Of a DNA stretch of 32,945 nucleotides, positions 25,287 to 32,945 are shown piece after piece (within the stretch, counting starts at the first letter, position 1; each line of letters begins with the position of its first letter). A program made the translations under genes and the position numbers. The stretch spans positions 1-32,945 of the forward strand of contig NZ_KB899745.1 of the NCBI RefSeq assembly GCF_000378445.1. The letters are read 5' to 3'. The notes below the pieces were generated by a model. It ran no database searches, was not told the origin of the DNA, and was given only the letters and a program-made list of their open reading frames with translations. Origin of the DNA: Deinococcus aquatilis DSM 23025 (GTDB lineage: Bacteria; Deinococcota; Deinococci; Deinococcales; Deinococcaceae).

Positions 25287-25355
25287 GTGATGATCATGGA
25301 GGGGTCGCCGTGTTGGACTTGGCGGGTGTCTGAACGTGTGGGGAGGTTGGGTTGA
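25287..25355 (+). CDS. 22-codon mini-ORF overlapping the DUF305 start
   Basis: From GTG 25287 (or ATG 25290) a short frame (about MMIMEGSPCWTWRVSERVGR plus LG) ends in TGA at 25353-25355, overlapping the TTG start of the DUF305 gene (TTGA). A leaderless start upstream and a rare start codon downstream suggest translational coupling. Coding is not proven. Confidence 0.38.
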   Translation: MMIMEGSPCWTWRVSERVGRLG

Positions 25356-25960
25356 CCCCGGGGGTGAGGCTGTGGCTCGGCGGCATACTGGCCGCCGCGG
25401 TGGTCGGAATTGGAACGGCTTGGCTGATCCCTCGGCCGCCCGCCGAAGGCAGTGCGGAAGTGGGATTGGCCCGAACCATGAGCGCCCATCAGCAACAAGC
25501 CGTGGAAATGAGTGTGATCCTCTTCAAGCGGTCGTCTGACCCAGAAGTTGCGCGCTTGTCCCAAGACCTGTTCCTGACAGGGCAAGCTCAGATAGGCCAG
25601 ATGACGGGGTGGTTGATGGCCTGGGGGCGACCCGTCGCTGGGCAGCAATCTCCCTTTGAAGGTCTGGACCGCACCGCTCTGGGATTGATTTCACCTGCAG
25701 AGATGCAGCAGTTGCGTCATCTCTCTGTCCCGCTGGCGGAAACGCGGTACCTGGTCTTGCTCCGCCGTCACGTACGCGGCAGCTTGGCGCTGGCCCAAGA
25801 AAGACGACAACGTCTCCGCCAGCCAGAGGTGCAAACTTTTGTAGAGCGGCTCATTCGTGCGCAACGTGCTGAAGTGCAGGTCATCGACCGCCTGATCCTC
25901 CGGCGGCTCCAGGCGGGAGAGCCAGCACAACCCGAAACCGGAGGACTCACCCACGAATAG
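25352..25960 (+). CDS. DUF305-family membrane-anchored protein
   Basis: 202 residues from TTG 25352, with GGGGAGG a few bases upstream. A single N-terminal helix (LWLGGILAAAVVGIGTAWLIP) anchors or exports it. The rest matches the helical DUF305 (ferritin-like, CopM-type) pattern: M43-SAHQQQAVEMSVILF near the start, a middle LSQDLFLTGQAQIGQMTGWLMAWGRPV, and C-terminal ETRYLVLLRRHVRGSLALAQERRQ. Classical DUF305 proteins have paired His (HHxxA) for metal binding. Here the second is Gln47, leaving His46 alone, so metal binding may be weaker or lost. Several relatives bind copper in the periplasm. Its divergent neighbour has a similarly degenerate metal domain. Confidence 0.7.
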   Translation: MTPGVRLWLGGILAAAVVGIGTAWLIPRPPAEGSAEVGLARTMSAHQQQAVEMSVILFKRSSDPEVARLSQDLFLTGQAQIGQMTGWLMAWGRPVAGQQSPFEGLDRTALGLISPAEMQQLRHLSVPLAETRYLVLLRRHVRGSLALAQERRQRLRQPEVQTFVERLIRAQRAEVQVIDRLILRRLQAGEPAQPETGGLTHE

Positions 25961-26363
25961 GTCGGCAGTGCGGATGAGCGTCGATTCCTCCTTCACAGGA
26001 CAGCCTCCCTGATCACCTTGGAGTCGATACGCTTTCTTCAGAACTGGGCTTCACCTGGCGGAGAGCCCAATTCTGGCTCACTCATGCTGCACCCGCTCCG
26101 GGTGACCGTAAAGCATGAGCGCCATGCTCTTCTAGCCTGTTAACGGAAGTCTAGGGGAAGTCGTCAAACTCATTGACCCACAGGTCCTGACGAGGCTCGC
26201 GTCAGTGGGCACCCACGCTGCCGCCCTAAACGCTGTCTGCGTCAGAGTAAGATGAGAGAGGAAGTAACTTGAAAAGACGTAGCCCTCGCACTTTGCTCGT
26301 TTCCAACGGGTCGCGTGAATTTGCCGGCAGAATCCACTCCCGTCGCATGAACGCCTGACCTGC
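25961..26363. other. 403 bases without a gene between DUF305 and VanW genes
   Basis: No open frame of interest, no strong terminator. Weak hairpins (AGCATG/CATGCT near 26114-26130, CTGACG/CGTCAG near 26187-26205) are the only structure I see. The two flanking genes converge here. Confidence 0.45.
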
Positions 26364-27665
26364 TTATGAGCGTGTGCCTACCAGAAAAATGTTTGGCCAG
26401 GGCCGATAAGTACTTTTGAGTATGTCCTGTTTAAAGACCTGACCGTCACGCCTGAACTGACGCGTGACCTCAATGACAGCTCCAGGCGCAGCCCAATCCA
26501 CCTGCTGACGTTCACCGGCAGGCAGAGTCGCATCTGGCAGCAAACGATCGGGGAGCGCGGGCGTTGTGCGCAGCGTCCTCGGGGTTCCTACCTCGACAGT
26601 GAAGTCGCGCACCTTGCCGAAGACCTGGATGGTCAGGCGACTGTCGGCCTCGTCCCAACCCCCCTGAAACCAGAGCGCTCCTCCGGTATCATTGGCGAAT
26701 TTCAGATCCAGATTGGGTTGATAGATGGTGCCGTCAAGGCCCTGTGGATCGTAATAGCGGACCTGATAAGAGTGGTTGCGGCGCTCAAGAATGGGCAATC
26801 CCGCACCGTACAGCGTGCGGAAAACCGTAGTACTGACCTGACAGATGCCCCCCCCGACTCCATTCGCAGTTCGGTCGCCCGCAATGACCAGGCCAGTGAC
26901 AAATCCAGTCCGGGTGCTGATGGGTCCCACGATCTGATTGAATGACACGATTTTGCCTTCCACAAGTCGGTCCTGGAAACGGCGGGTTCCGACCTGAATG
27001 TTCTTGACCCTCGCCGGGCTACTGCCGGAGTAGTTGGTTTCGCCGGTGCCCAGATGTTGTGCGATACCCCGGGAAGCAAAGAAATTGAGGGTGCGTTCAG
27101 GCGGAACCTGGCCAGCCACAATGATGTTGGCCTGCACCCCCCGCGGATCATTGAGTACGGTCTCGATGCTGGCACGCGTTTTGGCCATGTTGATGGTCAG
27201 GCCGTTGCGTTGCACTACAGCCCAACCGTTCCAAAGTTCTTCAAAGCGGGCATTTTCCGGCTGTAAGGGTAAGGTGGCCACAAACGCGGTCAAATCAGCT
27301 TCCAATGAGGCTGTGATGCTCCCCCCCCGTTGCCGCAATTGAGCGGCCCGTGCACCCGGAATGGTCAGGGTGCGGATAAAGGGTACTGTGGTTTTCTTAC
27401 CTTCCACCAATGCGGGCCAATCCGCCCGCACGGTAATCAGCAAAGGCGCGTCTTTTTGTGGGGATGGTGCTTTAGGACTTGACTGAGGCTGAAGAGGGTT
27501 CGGAACTCCAGGACTTGCTGTTTCAGCCTCCTGGGGAAGCGGCAGCGGAAGCAGGGGAGCTTCTTGAGGAACGCGTGGAGGTAATGCCGGAATTTCCAGC
27601 TGCGCAGCGGCCAACCCCAACAATAGACTTGAAAATATGAATGCGGTTGACAGGCGAAAAACCAT
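26364..27665 (-). CDS. VanW-family secreted protein
   Basis: 433 residues from ATG 27665. The signal peptide covers about 1-21 ([21 protein letters not shown]), followed by a Pro-rich linker to ~70. Residues ~75-215 resemble the domain that precedes VanW in many proteins (peptidoglycan-binding-4-like, with [27 protein letters not shown]). The VanW domain follows with [10 protein letters not shown] and the hallmark [10 protein letters not shown] at 271-280, then [23 protein letters not shown] short C-terminal G5-like module is suggested by [13 protein letters not shown]. The family acts at the cell wall; its biochemical role is unclear, although it occurs in vancomycin-resistance clusters. Probably leaderless: GATACT (27672-27677) lies six bases before the ATG. 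Confidence 0.9.
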   Translation of the reverse strand: MVFRLSTAFIFSSLLLGLAAAQLEIPALPPRVPQEAPLLPLPLPQEAETASPGVPNPLQPQSSPKAPSPQKDAPLLITVRADWPALVEGKKTTVPFIRTLTIPGARAAQLRQRGGSITASLEADLTAFVATLPLQPENARFEELWNGWAVVQRNGLTINMAKTRASIETVLNDPRGVQANIIVAGQVPPERTLNFFASRGIAQHLGTGETNYSGSSPARVKNIQVGTRRFQDRLVEGKIVSFNQIVGPISTRTGFVTGLVIAGDRTANGVGGGICQVSTTVFRTLYGAGLPILERRNHSYQVRYYDPQGLDGTIYQPNLDLKFANDTGGALWFQGGWDEADSRLTIQVFGKVRDFTVEVGTPRTLRTTPALPDRLLPDATLPAGERQQVDWAAPGAVIEVTRQFRRDGQVFKQDILKSTYRPWPNIFLVGTRS

Positions 27666-28148
27666 AGAAGCAGTATCTCATTCCCTGTTGGCGGTGAGTG
27701 GGTTAACTCCCTCTTTCAGCCGTTTCCCTTGACAGGTTCTCCCTGAACCCACCGGTGCTCAGTGGCTTGAAGTCGACTGGCCACTTTTACTGCTTACTCA
27801 CAAGGCAGATTGAATTCGCAATCAGTTCCTGCAGGTCGAATGGGCCGCCCTTACAGTAAGCCAGGTGGACACGGATTGTTCAGTTTCCGGGGTAATCCAA
27901 TTCTGGTCACTCCCTGCCGCGTGTTCTGAAAGGACTGTCCGGCTGAAGTGATTCTACCGGTGGTGGACTGCTTCGTCCGAGTCGAAAGTTGACCCGATCA
28001 ACTCACAGACATAGCAGATAGTTCAGGTGTCATCGCTGTGTCCCTGCAGCAGTGAACCCAAGGGTCCATATCTACCCCCATGGGGCAAAGATCTGGTATG
28101 AGACCTGACTTGGCACACTGGTCGCTTAAAGGGTCTCCTTCTGTTTTA
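27666..28148. other. 483-base gene-free stretch upstream of VanW and before an IS
   Basis: Contains the VanW -10 box (GATACT on the minus strand, 27672-27677) next to the start. The rest has no plausible frame, no strong hairpin and no repeat that I can match elsewhere in the window. The IS630-type element begins at 28149. Confidence 0.45.
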
Positions 28149-28170
28149 GAGCATTTGTCATAATGATGAC

Positions 28171-28554
28171 GTGAAACGAGTGGGAGGCCGAGGGTACAGT
28201 CTGGATTTGCGTGAACGGGTGGTGGCTGCGATCGAAGGCGGACAGCCCCGTCAAGTCGTCGCCCGGTTGTATCGGATTCACATTGAAACCGTTGATGCCT
28301 ACCTCGCAAAGCAGCGTCTCGGGACGCTGCACCAAGTCGGCCGCTCTTCCGGACGCCCACCACGGATGACACCTCTCCATGAACAGCAGTTGTTGAAGCA
28401 ACTTGAGACGCACCGAGACGCCACGTTGATCGAGCATGCCCGCATGCTCGAAGAAGCGACGGGCCTCAAGATCAGCTTCAAAAGCGTAGACCGGGTGTTC
28501 CGGAAGCACCACATCACCCATCAAAAAAACGCTGGTCGCGAGCGAACAGAATGA
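28171..28554 (+). CDS. IS630 transposase, upstream reading frame
   Basis: 127 residues from GTG 28171. It opens with a HTH region (GGRGYSLDLRERVVAAIEGGQPRQVVARLYRIHIETVDAYL), then a Gly-Arg-Pro linker (GRSSGRPPRM) and a second helical part ending FRKHHITHQK. The natural continuation (KTLVASEQNEERRQQFL) is in the +1 frame. The change of frame falls at a run of seven A's, 28523-28529. With six A's the two frames would be one protein. The present frame ends 25 bases further on at TGA 28552-28554. This is either a slippage-expressed fusion or a single-base insertion that broke the gene. Confidence 0.8.
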   Translation: MKRVGGRGYSLDLRERVVAAIEGGQPRQVVARLYRIHIETVDAYLAKQRLGTLHQVGRSSGRPPRMTPLHEQQLLKQLETHRDATLIEHARMLEEATGLKISFKSVDRVFRKHHITHQKNAGRERTE

Positions 28555-29125
28555 GGAACGACGACAGCAGTTTTTGAACGACTTGGCTCCCTATTTGGTC
28601 AGCCCGGAACGCTTGGTCTTCGTTGACGAGAGCGGCTTCAACACGGCGATGACGCGAGGCTACGCACGTGCTCCCAGTTCAGAGCGGGCTTGGGGACGGG
28701 TGCCCAGAAATCACGGGCGCAATCAGACCCTCATCTGTGCCTTGCACAACGCGGGGCCACTGGCCCCGTTCATCCTCACTGGTGCGGTCAATGGGGTGTC
28801 CTTTGAGTGGTACGTCCGACACGTCCTGTGCCCCACCTTGCGACCAGGACAAGTCGTTTTGATGGACAACCTCTCGTCACATCACCGAGCGTCCGTTCGG
28901 ACGCTCATCGAAGCACAGAGCTGTCACCTCTTGTTTCTCCCGCCCTACAGTCCGGACTTCAATCCCATTGAATTGATGTTTTCCAAAATCAAAGCGGCCG
29001 TACGGGCTGGCTCGTGGCGCACTCTAGATCAACTCCTCGCCGCGATCTGGGCGGCGTTGCAAACACTCACCCCTCAGGACAGCGCCGCCTGGTTTCGACA
29101 TGCCTATCCTTCGGTCTCTTTATGA
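28526..29125 (+). CDS. IS630 transposase, downstream frame with DDE catalytic part
   Basis: In frame 2 the sequence continues from the A-run (KKTLVASEQNEERRQQFLNDLAPYLVSPERLVFVDESGFNTAM) to TGA 29123-29125, which lies in the terminal repeat. Catalytic acids are the first Asp/Glu in FVDESG, the second in LMDNLSSHH, and the Glu in PDFNPIELMFSK, the usual DDE spacing of IS630. The first in-frame start codon (TTG 28574) has no ribosome site, so expression probably depends on fusion to the upstream frame. The catalytic core itself looks intact. Confidence 0.82.
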   Translation, partial: KTLVASEQNEERRQQFLNDLAPYLVSPERLVFVDESGFNTAMTRGYARAPSSERAWGRVPRNHGRNQTLICALHNAGPLAPFILTGAVNGVSFEWYVRHVLCPTLRPGQVVLMDNLSSHHRASVRTLIEAQSCHLLFLPPYSPDFNPIELMFSKIKAAVRAGSWRTLDQLLAAIWAALQTLTPQDSAAWFRHAYPSVSL

Positions 29126-29149
29126 CAAATGCTATAGACACAAGTTCCA

Positions 29150-29290
29150 AACCTACACTGCCGGGATCAAGAGGTCAAAGCGCTCGGCAATTTCTTTGTT
29201 TCAGTGAGTTTCGCGCTCCATCCACTCCAGGGCAGCAAGTCGCCGTTCTTCCAGTTGAGTGGGGAGCCCGCTGGACAGCCCTGCAGGTCA
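29150..29290 (-). pseudogene. Short transposase-like remnant
   Basis: On the minus strand a frame ends in LPTQLEERRLAALEWMERETH followed by a stop. This resembles the N-terminus of another IS630-type transposase (QLEERRL..L..M). No start and no further domain. It is a fragment at best. Confidence 0.3.
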
Positions 29291-29345
29291 GCAGCACAGA
29301 CCTAAGCCGAGATCGATAAGGCTTTCAAGGGCTGCGGTCTGGCCG

Positions 29346-30284
29346 TCAGTGAGTGCCCTTGCGAGGCAGCAGATGCATAACGGCTACGAGAATGCCCCCG
29401 ATCACCACACCAACAAGCGCCGAGCCGAGCGTTTGTACCAGCCAGTCCACTACGGCCTCTATGGCAGGCAACGCACCACCTGCTGCCACGGCCAAATCAT
29501 GCAGGAAAGCCGCAGGTTTACCCCAGCCAAACTCGTCCAGACCAACAACAATGATATGGCCACCGACCCAGAGCATGGCTGCCGTACCGATCACTGACAG
29601 TGCCGCCATGACGACAGGCATGCCCTGCACCAAGCCGCGTCCGATGCGGCGCGCCGCACTAGAGTTGCTCCCGGCGAGTTTCAAGCCTAAATCGTCAGTT
29701 TTGACGATAAGGCCGACCAAGCCGTAGACCAGCGCAGTGATCATCAGGGCCACCACGACCAAAATAAGGGCGCGGGAAATGAAAGGTTGATCCGCCACTT
29801 CAGCCAGCGAGATGGCCATAATTTCTGCCGACAAAATAAAGTCGGTGCGAATGGCTCCAGCCACCATCGTCTGCTCATGCGCCGCACTGCCCAGTTTAGA
29901 CGCTGATTCTCCTGGAGCTTCCTGCTGACCTGATACAGCTTCGTATATCTTTTCAGCACCCTCATAGCATAGATAGGCTCCGCCCAGCATCAGCAACGGC
30001 GTTATCGCCCAAGGGAAAAACTGACTCAGCAGCAAGGCTGCAGGCAAGATAAAAACAATTTTGTTGCGCAGCGAACCCTTGGCGATGCGCCAAATAATTG
30101 GCAACTCCCGGTCCGGACTGAAACCCGTGACGTAACGTGGTGTGACTGCCGTATCGTCTACCACAATGCCTATGGCCTTGGTGCCCGCCTTACCCGCTGC
30201 CGCCGCGATGTCATCCAAAGATGCAGCGGCAAGTTTAGCAATGGCTGCTACATCGTCTAGCAGAGCGACCAAGCCCCCGCTCAT
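29346..30284 (-). CDS. DUF808-family (YedI-like) membrane protein
   Basis: 312 residues from ATG 30284. The N-terminus MSGGLVALLDDVAAIAKLAAASLDDIAAAAGKAGTKAIGIVVDDTAVTPRYVTG is diagnostic of DUF808, as are SPDRELPIIWRIAKGSLRNK and GGAYLCYEGAEKI. The DFILSAEIMAISLAEV block, with acidic residues in a helix, follows, and six or more membrane helices are visible overall. The length is usual for the family. The function is unknown; the E. coli relative YedI is uncharacterised. Neighbours are IS remnants on both sides, so context gives no hint. No ribosome site is obvious at the ATG. Confidence 0.9.
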   Translation of the reverse strand: MSGGLVALLDDVAAIAKLAAASLDDIAAAAGKAGTKAIGIVVDDTAVTPRYVTGFSPDRELPIIWRIAKGSLRNKIVFILPAALLLSQFFPWAITPLLMLGGAYLCYEGAEKIYEAVSGQQEAPGESASKLGSAAHEQTMVAGAIRTDFILSAEIMAISLAEVADQPFISRALILVVVALMITALVYGLVGLIVKTDDLGLKLAGSNSSAARRIGRGLVQGMPVVMAALSVIGTAAMLWVGGHIIVVGLDEFGWGKPAAFLHDLAVAAGGALPAIEAVVDWLVQTLGSALVGVVIGGILVAVMHLLPRKGTH

Positions 30285-30409
30285 TGCTCTGCACCCAGGA
30301 GATGGGGTGAGGCAACAGACGGGCTGTTATCGCAGCAATGTTTGGCGGGGGGCAGAAGGGAGGAGAGCCGTGGCAAGGTCATCAGACCCACAGCCTAGCA
30401 ATCTGTAGC

Positions 30410-30450
30410 CCCCTAAGGGACACTGCCCTTGATAACAGTAGGGGTTTTTT
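30410..30450 (+). terminator. Plus-strand intrinsic terminator with no upstream plus-strand gene
   Basis: CCCCTA (30410-30415) pairs with TAGGGG (30439-30444), with an inner AGGG/CCCT pair (30416-30419 and 30426-30429), followed by six T's (30445-30450). The geometry is good. The nearest upstream gene (DUF808) is on the other strand, so this may end a small RNA, an antisense transcript or a lost gene. Confidence 0.55.
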
Positions 30451-30684
30451 GACGCCCCTTGGCTCATGAGTGCAGCTCAATTTACACGTTGCCACTATTG
30501 ACACTATTGAAGGGTAAACGCCCCTGGGATCCAGCACCTTTCTAGCGCTGTATCACGTCTGCCCGCGGTTGCCCCATACCTGCTTGAGCGCAAAGCTATC
30601 CTAGCGGTTGCCACCGTTGAACCGGGGCGCCTGCCGTGACACCTGCTTCACTCAGTGGCAGAAGCCCTAAAGGGCCTGGTTAAG

Positions 30685-30950
30685 TTACGTGGTCATCCCC
30701 TGAAAAGCGTGTGCATCAATCTTCTCGAACTCTGGGCGCACCTCCTTCACTTCAGGCAGGGAAAGCATCCACTCATGAACCCAGATACTTTTTCCGACTT
30801 GGTGATAGGTGTCCCGACGCATTTGCGACGCCCCGTCGTTACAGCCGTAGCGTATCCAACAGCGCCCTTGTCTACGCTCTGGTGCGGCACAAACGGTGGT
30901 GAAAGGCCTGTACATGGAGCTACTTTTGGTTTTCGATGTCCTGCTTGATG
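30685..30950 (-). pseudogene. TnpB-like (IS200/IS605 type) remnant
   Basis: On the minus strand the segment DTYHQVGKSIWVHEWMLSLPEVKEVRPEFEKIDAHAFQGM resembles the N-terminal region of TnpB proteins (a 'LP.LK...PEF..I..Q.LQ' pattern). The frame stops soon after, and the RuvC-like part and zinc ribbon are absent. No hairpin ends of an IS605 element are visible. The rest of 30285-31213 has the plus-strand terminator and otherwise nothing I can name. Confidence 0.4.
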
Positions 30951-31213
30951 ACGGCAGTGGAACGCCAACCGCCCTTACTCGGGGAGGAGCTCCTACAGAG
31001 GCGGCCCACCTCTCGCTCTCACCCACCAGTTTCACTAGGGAGCTACCTCTGCATGACTACCAGCGTCCATCAAACCACCCATTCAAGATGAGCTTGTGCC
31101 CAACGCCAGTTAAGCCGGTTTAAGTCCCACAAGAGAGGGAGACGCCTGCCTGTTGGCACGGTGGTATCAAAACAGCAAGTCACGAGCTGGACTCAGCCAT
31201 AAAGGCACCTCAT

Positions 31214-31471
31214 TCAAGGTGCACCTGCCGCATCTTCAGTTGCGTCCTCCAGTGGTGCATTGACCGCGTCCTGAGCCGTCTCTGCCGCTACCCGCGCTGC
31301 CATTGTGTTGACGTCTTCAGGTACACCGGCAACAATGCGGGCGTGATAGGCGGCGACGGCTCGCCTGACGACGCCCGCTTCATCCTCACCCGTGCTGCTG
31401 CAGAGCTCATCGAGAAAATGACGAGTCAGAGGATCTAGACTCAGCAGGAGGGGTGAATGAATATCGGTCAT
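31214..31471 (-). CDS. Small ribbon-helix-helix-like DNA-binding protein (antitoxin-like)
   Basis: 85 residues from ATG 31471. Residues ~8-45 (LLLSLDPLTRHFLDELCSSTGEDEAGVVRRAVAAYHARI) fit a beta-strand-helix-turn-helix pattern of CopG/Arc-type proteins, and the acidic tail (EDVNTMAARVAAETAQDAVNAPLEDATEDAAG) fits the partner-binding arm of an antitoxin. No toxin gene adjoins it on either side. A 15-base palindrome sits one base before the start codon, where an autorepressor would bind. I prefer ATG 31471 over an earlier in-frame start at 31525 because the longer version would translate through the palindrome. Confidence 0.55.
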   Translation of the reverse strand: MTDIHSPLLLSLDPLTRHFLDELCSSTGEDEAGVVRRAVAAYHARIVAGVPEDVNTMAARVAAETAQDAVNAPLEDATEDAAGAP

Positions 31472-31472
31472 C

Positions 31473-31487
31473 GTGCCAGAATGGCAC
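31473..31487 (-). promoter_or_regulatory. Operator-like palindrome at the RHH-gene start
   Basis: GTGCCAGAATGGCAC is a perfect 6-bp inverted repeat with a three-base centre, one base upstream of ATG 31471. On the minus strand it contains CATTCT at a -10-like distance. This is the expected place for autoregulation of a small DNA-binding protein. Confidence 0.5.
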
Positions 31488-31854
31488 AATCCCCCTCCAC
31501 TCTGGCATCCTCTGGCGCTGTTCACAGCCTGTTGATGAGCTTACCAGTTGGCAGAATGTTGATTTTCCCCACAGCTGTGATTGCAAGCTGCGCCAAGACC
31601 TCTTGATTCCCCTTAGGCCGGGGTCAACTGGAGTACAGCGATTGATCTGATGGAGAAAGGCGTCTCCCAATTCACCTGGTACAGCGTTCCACAACGCCAC
31701 TCTCAGATCATTTCCATTCAACCGGATCTCAGGATGCAGTTGGCCTCCTTACAGCCAGAGAGCTTGCCTCCTGGCGTTATGAAACTATTTCTTCGTGAAA
31801 GCTCGTCCAATTTGACCTCGCGTCGTCCTGATGAGGACTCGCATGGACAGAAAT
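31488..31854. other. 367 bases without a convincing gene
   Basis: A minus-strand frame across 31495-31721 reads ALWNAVPGELGDAFLHQINRC and continues without a known domain. It lacks a ribosome site and runs into the small RHH gene's promoter. I regard the stretch as non-coding or decayed. Confidence 0.4.
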
Positions 31855-31882
31855 TGGGCGGCCCTGTGATGTGGGCCGCCCA
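31855..31882 (-). terminator. Terminator of the SurA/PpiC-like gene
   Basis: A 10-bp GC stem (TGGGCGGCCC / GGGCCGCCCA) with an eight-base loop lies 15 bases after the minus-strand stop and is followed by AATTTCTG on that strand. Confidence 0.75.
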
Positions 31883-31896
31883 GTTGGGAAAGAAGA

Positions 31897-32945
31897 TTAT
31901 TTGTCTGCGGGTTTCGCGGGCGTTTCCGTCTCCGGAGTTGCTGCGTCCGTGCCCGTTGCAGGGGTTGTGGTTCCACTTCCTGCTGCAGGGGGTGTAGCAG
32001 ATGCAGGCGGCGCTGCTGGTACACGCTTTTCCTGCGCGGCCAGAATGGTCTTCAGGTTGTCAGTGGGCTTGAGGGCCGCGACCTGTTTGGCAACGTAAGC
32101 CGATCCCACTTCATTCTTTTTGGTGCCCAACACCTGCTGCTCGATCTGGCTGCGAACGGCGCTGAGGGGCTGAGTGGCGGCGCGTTTCAGGTCAGTCACG
32201 TAGACCACCGAGTAGCGCGTACCGACCTGTACCACGTCGCTCAGGCTGCCTTCTCCAGCAGTTTTCAGGGTCTTGGCCGTAAAGACGGCGGCATTAAGTT
32301 CCTCGCCCAGTTTGCCGTCGCCACCGGTCACGGCTCCGCGCTCGCTGACGGTTCCGCCCGCTTTGGTGGCCGCCTGCGTAAAGTTGCCGCCCGCCCAGCC
32401 CGCACGGAAGGCCACGGCCTGCGCCTTGTCCTTGAAGCTGGCTTCGGTCACGGTGCCGCTGGCAGGCGATTCAAACTGCTTGATGTTCTCCTGGTAGTAC
32501 TTCTGCACGTCGGCGTCAGTCACTTTCACGTCACGCGCACCGTAGGCGGTGAGTGCGGCGGCCAACTCCTGACGCGTTCCAGCCAGAGGCAACTTCTGAT
32601 CCTGCGCCACTTTGCGGGCGGCGTAGCCCTGAATCAGGCTCTGAACCACCTGCGGTTTCAGGATACCGTTCACCAGTTGCGCGGCCTGATCGGCAGGAAC
32701 CTGCTGCAAGAGTCCGGTGAATTGCTGGTTGCCCACCACCTGTCCGATCACTTCCGAGTAAGGAATGTTCTGGCCCGCGACCTTGGCGACGGTGGGGTCT
32801 TCGGCCTTCCAGTTCAGGTCGATGTATTCCAGTTTCATATCGGCGGCCAGCTTGTCGCCCCACGCTTCCACGGCAGCGTTCTTCTTCTGCTCGTTCACGG
32901 CGGTCAGGACGTCGGTCTTGGCCTCGGCAAATGGCTTGGGCGTGG
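31897..32945 (-). CDS. SurA/PpiC-type peptidyl-prolyl isomerase or chaperone, C-terminal part
   Basis: The frame is open from the stop at 31897 to the right edge (TPKPFAEAKTDVLTAVNEQK at the edge side), so the N-terminus is missing. GTG 32898 is internal. Visible parts are the end of one parvulin-like unit (VEAWGDKLAADMKLEYIDLNW), then a second SurA-like helical unit (VAGQNIPYSEVIGQVVGNQQF... LVNGILKPQVVQSLIQGYAARKVA), then a parvulin-like fold (FKDKAQAVAFRAGWAGGNFTQAATKAGG... LGEELNAAVFTAKTLKTAGEGSLSDVVQVGTRYSVVYVTDLK). It ends in an Ala/Pro/Thr-rich disordered tail of ~40 residues. Members fold secreted proteins or act as isomerases outside the membrane. The parvulin motifs are weak, so chaperone activity is as likely as catalysis. 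Confidence 0.82.
   Translation of the reverse strand, partial: TPKPFAEAKTDVLTAVNEQKKNAAVEAWGDKLAADMKLEYIDLNWKAEDPTVAKVAGQNIPYSEVIGQVVGNQQFTGLLQQVPADQAAQLVNGILKPQVVQSLIQGYAARKVAQDQKLPLAGTRQELAAALTAYGARDVKVTDADVQKYYQENIKQFESPASGTVTEASFKDKAQAVAFRAGWAGGNFTQAATKAGGTVSERGAVTGGDGKLGEELNAAVFTAKTLKTAGEGSLSDVVQVGTRYSVVYVTDLKRAATQPLSAVRSQIEQQVLGTKKNEVGSAYVAKQVAALKPTDNLKTILAAQEKRVPAAPPASATPPAAGSGTTTPATGTDAATPETETPAKPADK

Larger units (their letters stand above)
28149..29134 (+). mobile_element. IS630-family element, 986 bp, both ends visible
   Basis: A perfect 14-bp inverted repeat, AGCATTTGTCATAA at 28150-28163 and its complement at 29120-29133, bounds the element. TA dinucleotides flank it (28147-28148 and 29135-29136), as expected for IS630 insertion. 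The outermost base pair (28149/29134) is mismatched. The transposase is split into two frames. Confidence 0.85.

Overview
The window is about 33 kb of GC-rich bacterial DNA that looks like an accessory part of a Deinococcus-type genome. This assignment is inference. It rests on base composition, a repeated promoter geometry in which a -10 hexamer sits six bases before the start codon (leaderless mRNAs are common in deinococci), and heavy insertion-sequence scarring. There is no rRNA or tRNA to anchor it, and I saw no tRNA gene or CRISPR array.

Layout. (1) 1-955: the 5' part of an IS630-type element runs off the left edge and cuts into a NagX/DUF5009-like membrane acyltransferase, leaving only its C-terminal part. 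(2) 1063-3596: a secreted polysaccharide deacetylase overlapping a DedA membrane protein, then a small lytic-transglycosylase-like protein. (3) 3850-4317: a decayed GAF sensor fragment. (4) 4403-9080: a tight four-gene operon (secreted protein, two ABC ATPases, FtsX-like permease) ending in a strong terminator. A second ftsX-like gene follows but survives only as two fragments, at about 9343-9817 and 18471-18811.

(5) 9814-18470, between those fragments: the remains of a Tn3-family transposon. It has the N-terminal half of tnpA at one end and, at the other, a tyrosine recombinase followed by one recognisable 38-bp Tn3-type terminal repeat. Its cargo is a reactive-sulfur module: a persulfide dioxygenase-rhodanese fusion, a single rhodanese, a TauE/SafE exporter, two YeeE/YedE half-transporters and an ICMT-like membrane methyltransferase. 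This operon diverges from a CsoR/CstR-type repressor gene. The two promoters are mirror images: a perfect 12-bp inverted repeat overlaps both -10 boxes. The proposed logic is that persulfide oxidises the repressor, which then releases both promoters. Thiosulfate or sulfane sulfur is moved by YeeE, oxidised or transferred by the dioxygenase and rhodanese, and sulfite leaves through TauE. An IS1182-family element (15923-17621, exact ends, GACC target duplication) later landed between the repressor and the recombinase genes.

(6) 19580-22703: minus-strand envelope genes (COG4705-like membrane protein with an overlapping 21-codon leader ORF, transglutaminase-like protein, PAP2 phosphatase). (7) 22885-25960: a possible small secreted protein, an unrecognised 401-residue protein, and a divergent pair made of a cysteine-less HMA-like membrane protein and a DUF305 protein, the latter also preceded by a tiny overlapping ORF. 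(8) 26364-27665: a VanW-family protein. (9) 28149-29134: a complete IS630-type element whose transposase is split at a run of seven A's. (10) 29346-32945: a DUF808 membrane protein, TnpB debris, a small ribbon-helix-helix-like protein with a palindrome at its start codon, and the C-terminal part of a SurA/PpiC-type chaperone running off the right edge.
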